Translations under genes and position numbers: made by a program
In this document: piece by piece, positions 55,900-64,000 of the stretch
Layout: each line of letters begins with the position of its first letter
Position numbering within the stretch: position 1 is the first letter of the stretch
Assembly: GCF_000004075.3 (NCBI RefSeq)
Contig: NC_026658.2
Span: forward strand, 9,672,001 to 9,736,000
DNA: 64,000 nucleotides
Direction: 5' to 3'
Source of the DNA: Cucumis sativus
Lineage: Eukaryota; Streptophyta; Magnoliopsida; Cucurbitales; Cucurbitaceae
The notes under the pieces: generated by a model
The model's database searches: none
What the model was told of the DNA's origin: nothing
What the model saw: the letters and a program-made list of their open reading frames with translations, nothing else

Positions 55900-57760
55900 T
55901 TTTTAGATTTTAATTTTATTGGCAACTGCTTACATCGGTTGATAATTTGTGTTTTCTTAAGAGTATAAAATTAAACTGTAGAGTGAAAATCTGAAATTTG
56001 ACTTTTCAATTGAAGATTTAACGTTTTTAATTAATTGCCATGGTCTTTCTTTCTTAGAAGTTACACCTTGGTCATTTCAAAAGTTTGAGCCATTAGATGT
56101 TTGAAAATGAACTAAGTTTTGCTTTAGATTCTGTGATTATTACTTTATCTTACATTAGTTAATTCATTTAACTTTGTCAAAATATTAAACTACATTTGAG
56201 GCATTAGATAGATATTAATTTAATTTTGATGGTTAATTTATGAGAATGTACTCTAAATTTTAGATATGATATAGAGATGGAAGTGTTAAAAAAGAACCTC
56301 AAGTCCTATATATAACATAATTTACTCAGTCACCCCTTAGTTTTGCTTATTATTATGATAATTACCAACTTCTTTTTATCATAGGTTTTTACACTTTTGA
56401 GTAATATGGTATTTAATTTTGGTTCGTGTCTTGATATTCTTACAATTATTTGAGTTTTGACAGTGAAATCATTATTTTCCTTCTACTTTTGAAATATTGG
56501 CAAAACATAATAAAATAATCAATTAAAATTTCCTTATATATCTCTTGAAAAGTTTATGCAGGCATAACAAGTTAATGGTTGTATAATACAACAAAACTTT
56601 AAAATGCCTTTTTGTATTATATTCATGTGTATATATGTATGTACGTATGTAGGTATGTATATATTTTTTTTGAATGTTTTGTCTTCAAATATGTAAAATG
56701 AGTTAACATATTTATATATGTTAATGTAACAAAACATCTTCAATAGATATTGGTAGCTTGTTTCTCGTGCAGGGGCGTATTTAGGATTTTACGTAGGGAC
56801 CTCGATTCATATAATATAACTTTAGATGTGTTGATAAGATGTTTAAGTAAGCTAATATTGTCATAATTAGCTAGTATATGGGTAATGGTTGATCTAGAAT
56901 TTCATTTTAGGGGCACAACGTTTTTATAAGTGTAAAATTTTAGTGTTTGTGTAATATGTAGTTTTCCAATATTAGATTTGTTCATCTAATAGTTTATAGT
57001 ATAGGTGTTCTTAGAAAAAGAGATATTAGTAAAGTAAATAACAAACCAAAATATTTATATTTGAAAATGAAATTTGTATGTTTTAATTTTTTAAAAATAA
57101 AAATTGATATTAAGTTCCTAATAACTTGGGCATTTTTAAAGTAGCAAATTTGAATCTATTTACAAATTACTTGAAAATTCATGGTTCATTTAAGATTTTT
57201 TTCTATATTTCATAAATAATTTCATTTTTTTTATAGTTGAAATCTTTGACAAATTTTAGAAAAGTAATATATTTTGTTATATTTTGTAAATAGTTTAAAT
57301 ATTTTGTTATTTTTGAAATTGTCTAAAAAAATATATATATACTCCGTTTAAAATTAAATAGAAAAACATAGAAATATACTTTTTAAAATTAAAAAAGAAA
57401 ACAGAAAACAAAATTGTCAATTATTTTTTGTTTTTAAATTTTGGTTGTTACTTTAAAATAGTGGGTAAAAAGTAGATAACAATAAAAACCTTCACATGTA
57501 GAAGTATTGTTTATAGTCTTGATTTTAAAAAAAATTAAAACCAAAAACATAATAATTATGAAATAAAGTCTAAATAGTTACAAAATCGAGCTTAAGATTT
57601 TAAAAATATTTATATATAAATGTGTATGTAAATATAAAAGTAAAATTAAGCCTTTGTAATGTATTAAAATATATATATATAAAAAGTTAATTTACATTGG
57701 TGTAACAATCCGTGTAGAAAATAAAAGCTCACAAACTCATCATTTATTTTATAAATTTTA
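55900..57760. other. AT-rich intergenic stretch
   Basis: No gene recognised. Contains (GTATGT)n/(TATATA)n runs near 56630-56660 and long stretches of A/T-only words after 57050. Confidence 0.4.
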
Positions 57761-57779
57761 GATTTGTTCTTAAATATTG

Positions 57780-58520
57780 TTGACAATTTCAAGTTCTTTT
57801 CCTTCTTCTTCTTTGCCACTTTTTTATCTTTTCTTTGAGATTTTTTTTAAACCATTTATTTTTTAGTTTAAATCTTCTATTTTATCTTCAACATTTTTTG
57901 AAGTTATTTTACAATTGTTTCAATATTATTCTTCATATTCGAGAATATTAAAATCGTTTAAATACTGTTTTAAATAATCAACATGATCGTTACTATGGTT
58001 AACGCGATCATTTAAATTTGGATATTTTTTTCATCATTTAAAGAGAGCTACACGATCGTGTATCATGATTTAAACGATCGTTTACTATAATTAACACAAT
58101 CATTTATCATGGTCAACACGTTCGTTTATCATGGTCAACATAATTGTTAGATTTGAAGTTTTTAACTATCGTTTACATTAGATTTGCAAGATCACTTAGA
58201 TTTGAAGTTTTTAATGATCATTTAGATTAGATTACAGGATCACATTGTTTACTATAGTCAACACAATCGTTTTTCATGATCAACATAATTGTTTACCATG
58301 GTTAATACGATAGTTTAAATTTAAAGTTTTTTCTCATCGTTAAAAAAGATTGTATATCATTCGTTTAGACTATAGTACTCGATCGTTTAGAAAAAAATTA
58401 CTTGGATGCAGTTGATTAATCACGTATTGGTTAGGATATTTTTTATATTTTTCATTGTAGATTTATAGACTTATTCTATTTTCAAAATTGTTGTAAATAT
58501 TTAATCGTTCGTTATACTTT
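57780..58520. repeat. Member of the dispersed AACGATCGTTTA-type repeat family
   Basis: From 57950 to 58390, words such as GATCGTTTA, AACGATCGTTTACTATAATT, ATCATGGTCAACACG and TCGTTTAAATTT recur more than ten times in both orientations. The left flank is C/T-rich (57790-57850) and the right flank (TATTTTTCATTGT, then TTTTCAAAATTGTTGTAAAT, TCGTTATACTTTTTAAAAA) matches the right flank of the block at 14373-15030. A non-autonomous DNA transposon is the likely explanation. Confidence 0.5.
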
Positions 58521-58589
58521 TTAAAAAACCTCTGAAAGAAAGTTAAGAGCAATAAAACTTGATTAATTTAAAAGGGAGAAACAATTGGT

Positions 58590-58625
58590 CAAGTAAAAGA
58601 TTCAAACCTCGGAAGCAAGTCATTT
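58590..58625 (-). repeat. tRNA-derived SINE-like B-box motif (inverted)
   Basis: On the minus strand GAGGTTTGAATC (58610-58599) is a near-perfect pol III B box, preceded by GTCCAAATGACTTGCTTCC. A full tRNA fold is not present. Confidence 0.3.
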
Positions 58626-58639
58626 GGACCATCACCTCG

Positions 58640-58950
58640 ACAAACGAAACCAAGCGCGAAAGTTTATAATTGCGACTTCTTTGTAGTCATTCCCTCCATT
58701 CTGTTGACTGAGAACTAAGCCGTAAGGAAATGTCCGTCGCACGCCGCTAGTCGCATTTTTACTTCATCCGAAGCTGAGCGCCTTTGCACTGCTTGTTCCT
58801 TCATGCATCGCACACCCAACCGCTCTAGTCTCCTTCATCACCATTCGTTCACCGGTTCTGCCAAAACTTCTAGCCACTGTCAGTCTCCAGAATTTAGTGA
58901 CTTTGTGATTGTTGGGGTTTTGTTGTACTTTTTCTTAATTACCTCTTGAA
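58640..58950 (+). other. GC-richer island of unknown nature in AT-rich DNA
   Basis: This ~300-bp patch is clearly richer in C and G than its surroundings. It holds a 48-codon ATG frame starting at 58804 (MHRTPNRSSLLHHH.. ending in a hydrophobic VIVGVLLYFFLITS). Nothing in it is recognised. It could be a transcribed noncoding exon, a short secreted or membrane peptide gene, or debris of a mobile element. Confidence 0.3.
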
Positions 58951-59299
58951 GTTAAAATAATATTAATTTTTAGATCTTTTGGAAGAGACCAAAGAGGATA
59001 GAAGACGAAAAGGGAGAATACAAGGTATGTGGTTGATGTTTGATATCGAATACATTGTATTTGGATGTAATTAGACTGTATCTTGTATGAAGACTTTGAA
59101 GGTTTTGATGAGGACGAAACTTGAAGCTCCAATCTTTTCTGCAATTGATCGAAGACTTTGAAGATTTGGTGGAATCTAGGAAAGTGGAAGATAGTGAAGT
59201 TAGATTCTTTTCGGATTTGAATACCTAAACGTGCACAATTTCAACAAGCTGGATGTGTTATTTAATTACAGGGTATTTGGATTTTAAGTGAACAATTGT

Positions 59300-62200
59300 A
59301 TTTATGACTGTTTTTGAATTGGCTAGGAGCATCTGAGATATTTTTCCATTTACTTATTTTTTAGATTTTTCAATTTTACTATTCTAACAATTTAAAAATA
59401 AAATTGCTACTTTCCCAAAGTAAAACTCATAATTTGCTATTCTTCTAGACAACCCTTATTAGTTGCAAATTTAACAATTAAATTCAAATGAATTAAGTAT
59501 ATAGCACAATTTAAAAAAATTTACAAATATAGTAAAATTTGTCAAATTCTATAAATGATATACGATATGGAGTCTATATTTTACCGTCTATATTTAGCAT
59601 TATTTAAAAATGTTGTCTAAAATAGTCATCCACTTTAATATTTGAGTTTATATTTAGTCGGGCCTAAAATAAGCCGAAAGAAACATATATTAGTTGAGTT
59701 AATGGGCCAAGTTTATGGACCTATTTGAAGCCTAAGCCCAAAAAAAGAGTTATTTGACTTATAGGGTAAGCTAAGTGTATGGATAATTAAAGCTTAGAGG
59801 CTCTCACATCCACCACAACTCTACACTTCCTCCTCATCCTGGGACATAGTTAGAGTTAAAGAGTTTATAAACCATTCTACAAACCTTCAACATACAACCA
59901 ACATCAAAAAAGCTAATAAAAACTAATACAATAAATAAATATAATTATTGAACAATCAACCTTTCTACTTACCTTAATTTAATTAGTCTTTATTATCCAA
60001 TTAGATGTGTACTTTTGGGGTATTGTTGACTAATTAATCAACCATCTAAGTAAACTCAAGTAAATTGCATTCTTTTAATACCCTCTTATTATTCACAATA
60101 TTAAATCCACAGTAAAATATTATTGCTTTATCTTCTCAGTAATTAAATAACAATCACTTAATTAATCAATAAACTTTATATCTACCAATTTAAACTCCCA
60201 TCTCTCATTCCTTTATATCAAACAAACGACCTTTAGTGAATGTGTTGGGAATGAGAGACTTTGGTAGAATGGGACAAAGAAACTTCTATATTTACTTGGG
60301 TCCTAAGTAAGGGAACATTTATGACACATCCCAATATTTTGATTTTTTAGTCACGTCTACGCACATCTTTTATTATTAATCGAATTTGGTATAATTAATA
60401 TAATATAGAGCATAAAGTTTTGAACGTACTAGTTGGGATGATTTTAAGAGGAGAGTAGAATTCGAGTTAAAAAGAAATTGTTTATAGATTAAAAAGTGCC
60501 ATAATTAATCAAGTTATATTTGATTTAATAACCATTATACTATTTTTAGGTGCAATATGAGATTTTGAAGTGAACACATAAACTTGAATGAGTTTTTTTA
60601 ATTTTTATTTTCAATGTTATTTTTGCTTTTTGTGATGGAATTTATATTCCACCTTGACCCTGACCTTGACCATGACCTTCACATGGAGTTGGTCTCCATT
60701 TGTTTTTTCATTATGTTTATTCTTTATGCGTTTTCTCCAATTTCTATTAAATTTTAAGAAATTTCATATTTTTTAAAAATATTTAATTTTTTTAATAATA
60801 CAAAAATAAGTTAATTTATTTACAAATATACTAAAATGTGCTAAATGTTGTTTTGTTTTGTGATGAACGATTTTAAAAAATGGTTAGTGATAGTCTAATT
60901 AAGCCGCAATCCAAGTTTCATTAACTAATTATAAAAAATTTATAATTATTTCTAAATTTTGGACCTCCATATTTTATTTAACATCAATGTTTTGAATATC
61001 TAAATTATGTGTAAAATGTAGTATGAAAGAAGAATCTTTACAACGTCTTTACATTTTTTAATAATGTCTATTTTGTTCACGTTCGTTACATTTATTTAAG
61101 TTGAAGTGGTTACATCGACGATATGAATTTATCTTTTCATGTATTAGTGTGGTATAAACCGTAAACATCGTTTTTAACCTAAAACATGCTTGTTAATTAA
61201 TTTTGACTTTTTTTTTTATATTGATTAGTACAAATCTTAAGTTAATTCATATTAATAGTTTATATTCAATATTTAGATTTTCAATCTTGTTTTACTAGTT
61301 TATATTTTTAGAGGATTTTTTTTGTGAAAATCGTTCAAATTTGGTCAACATACATGCAACGATTATTAATAAAAAATTAAAATTGGATGCGAAAATTTGA
61401 ACTTCTAACCTATTAATCGAACATATATACTTTATATGTTAGTTGAATTATATTTAAATTGACTTTAAAATATTAGAATATGAAATTGATAGTATAACTC
61501 AAATTAGTTTAATTGGTTTTATTTAGATTATTGTTTCATTTAATTTACCAAACATATTAGGTATTTTACCTAAATTTCTTTTTAAGCATCATTTTAGTCT
61601 CTAGTATATACTTATTTTCTACCTGAGATTAAATTGAATGAAGGTATGGAATCAATGACAAATGATTTTTCTAAAAAAATTAGTTATTTTTTGTCCTAAT
61701 TTAAAAGATAAAACGTCAAGATTTTCAAGTCTCGATGCATATCACTAAAAATGTCATTTTCATTCGACAACGAACTTGGATGACATAATTTTTTTTAGTT
61801 GAGTTTTTGTCTAAGAATTTGGGTCATATATTATTGGTGGATGAATCCTTTTTCAAACTAACTTTATCTTAGCAAATATATATATATATATATGCATGAC
61901 CCAATCAAAAGCAATGATATTATAATATTTTGTACAACTTGTAATTTCATATTGATGTAGATACCAAAAAATGCACATCAAGTTGGAGTTAAATCTAAAT
62001 CATTATTTGCAAACACAACATGGCTTTTAAAGGTAAATAAATTAATATGAATGTAATATAATGTTGTTTATTGGTTGGAAATGTGTTAAAAGTTATAGTT
62101 CTAAATTAACCTTTTATGATAGTGTCTAAATAATTTATTAAAGTATTTATTTTTAATTTAAGTATTTTGAAATGTAAAATATATATTTAATTGAAATATT

Positions 62201-64000
62201 TTCTTAAGGAAACTAGACCAAGAATAATTCCTTCAAACCCGACAAATCCCTACAAAATTAAACGAAATTTTTGTTAGGATGAGATGTATGAACATTGGGA
62301 GGGAAAAAACTACCCCATCGACAACATATTTAAATAGAAGTTTTTGCTCCTCCTACTCAATATTGCAATAGCACAAAATTAAAACTCGTTTGAATATATT
62401 ATATGACATAATTGATCAACACTATTTCTACCGTGTGTCACCATATTTTCAGACTTATCCTCAAATCAATTGTTTTCATTTCATCCTTTTAATCCAATTC
62501 TTCAACTTAAGATTAGGATGATAATTAAAGCTATTTGAATTCTAATAACCCATGATTTTGGATATAATGATTTAATAGGTAATCATGAATGGAATGATGT
62601 GATCATCATAGGTCATATGTTATTTTATTTTTTTCCCATTTTTTTCTTGAAGAAAAAGTGGGGCATTTGCTTTGAAGTTTCATTGGAGTGTACAAAAAGG
62701 TTGAAGAGAATAGATAGATTTAATACGAAAGAGAAAGGTAGAGGTTAATATATGTGAAGTGCATTATTCTTTTCCTTTTAATTATTTAATAATTAAGAGT
62801 GTCCCATACATACCATTCAATTATAGGTTGAAAGCATACTATAAAACTATATAATATATTCAACTATTCTCTAAAATAAGTTTTTTTCTTTTTCTTTCAG
62901 TATTACAAAGAATAAATGAAGGTTGAAATGCAATTTAATACATGCATTTGATACACTTTCAATAAATTAAATCTTAAAAATTCATTCTCCACAATTAGTT
63001 TATTGTTAATTATTGAATTATTTATAAACACACCTCACTTCTACTCCTTCCTTGAGTTGTTATCAGTATAATTTTTCTTATAATTGAGAATCCATTTGAG
63101 TGATTAAATGATGAAAAATAATTAATAAAGCGAAAAAATAACAATAAATTTAATGGTTTGGTAGTACGTAAATTGAGAATAAAAGAGATGAGTTAAAATA
63201 GTAAAAGTGGTATTGGGAGAAAAAGGTATGTTTTTGAAGGGAAATGAAAATGAAGAAGAGGGAAATAGAAGATTCGAATGAGGAGTTGTTTTTTTCAACG
63301 GAAAAATTCGGTTGGCAATGCGAAGTGCGCGTGTCAGTGTCCCCACGCGTTTTCTTTCCCTTTCTTTTTATTTATTCTTTTCACTCTTTTTAATTTTCTT
63401 TAATCAAAACTTTTCACACCCTTTCTATCTATCTTCCCTCCAAAATACACTTTTCGCACTTTCCTTTCTTCTTCTTCTTTTTTTTTTTAACCTACATTAT
63501 TCCCCCCATTTACCGGATTAAATAATTTAAATATTTAAATATTTTTCTGATTTCTTTTCAAATAATAAAAATATTTACCAAATATAACACACTTTCTCAA
63601 ATTTTGTTATAATATCCTAAATATTTTTAGTAATTTATGGACATTATTTATATAGAATTTCAATATTTGTGTAGTACGTGTCTCCTTCTCAATGCAACTC
63701 GTTAATTTTGGTTAAATATATATTTTCTAAGTTACCTAGCTTGTTGCTTGAGATGTTTTCATGGTTTTTCGAGATTATGTTGAAAGAGGATCTTGGTTTT
63801 AGTTTCACGTAATATGTATTTTCATATCCATATTATGTCGGGATGCTTCATTTTTTTTGGATTCTGTCAATTTGTTTTGAGGATATTTTTCGTTGTTCCG
63901 GTGTGCTATTTAATTTTATGAATTAAGCATGTGTTGCTAAGGTTGTCACACATGTTGTTTTGCTTATTCCTTCGTTAAAAGTTCAAGCGAGTATTTTGTT
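59300..64000. other. AT-rich gene-free stretch
   Basis: No gene recognised over 4.7 kb. Noted: ACAAATATAGTAAAATTTGTCAAA near 59523, an inverted-repeat-like end typical of Mutator-type noncoding elements; (TA)n at 61875-61895; two adjacent CCTTGACC-type words near 60650-60680; a C/T-rich patch at 63340-63480 with the palindrome-like GTGCGCGTGTC to its left. The short frames 63122-63521 read these runs. Confidence 0.4.

Overview
This window looks like nuclear DNA of a dicot plant. It is very AT-rich, the genes carry GT-AG introns, and the genes recognised are plant housekeeping families. Plant LTR retrotransposons and noncoding repeats fill most of the space between them. The protein sequences and repeat styles resemble Cucurbitaceae (cucumber/melon/gourd relatives), but that placement is inference. 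Exon borders were worked out by hand from splice sites, reading-frame phase and family conservation.

Layout. 1-2066: repeats only. 2067-8574 (-): an ING2-type PHD-finger histone reader in seven exons; its 3.9-kb sixth intron carries an old, internally deleted Copia element (3345-6215) with a perfect 5-bp target duplication. 9274-10050 (+): an intronless short-chain dehydrogenase. 10599-11423 (+): a B3-domain protein. About 12780-14372: a decayed Copia remnant cut off by a repeat-rich noncoding block. 16318-17427 (-): the cytokinesis syntaxin KNOLLE/SYP111, with MSA-type (AACGG) motifs upstream. 17800-26300: repeats, including an LTR-like block with a TATA box. 26451-30043 (+): a SIP1 aquaporin. 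32563-36307 (+): an apyrase in nine exons, with a 5' fragment of U2 snRNA in one intron. 37291-38128: a GC-rich solo LTR with a target duplication. About 38130-39430: a second LTR-like block.

40884-50477 is the most interesting stretch: a two-gene unit, an RNase III-like RTL2 gene (+) followed by a GT61 glycosyltransferase (-), is present twice. In the first unit RTL2 is intact and GT61 is broken. In the second, RTL2 has a 1-nt frameshift and lacks one intron, while GT61 keeps a long open frame. A third GT61 fragment lies between them. A 238-bp solo LTR in the second RTL2 copy can be dated relative to the duplication, because the other copy keeps the empty site.

52262-55522 (+): an EULS3-type lectin gene whose stop codon is probably split by the last intron. 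55900-64000: no gene recognised; AT-rich repeats plus a small GC-richer island near 58.65-58.9 kb.

The genes do not form a pathway. They are independent plant genes for chromatin reading, redox chemistry, transcription, cell-plate fusion, ER water transport, nucleotide hydrolysis, dsRNA processing, wall-glycan synthesis and stress lectin function. No novel multi-gene system was identified.
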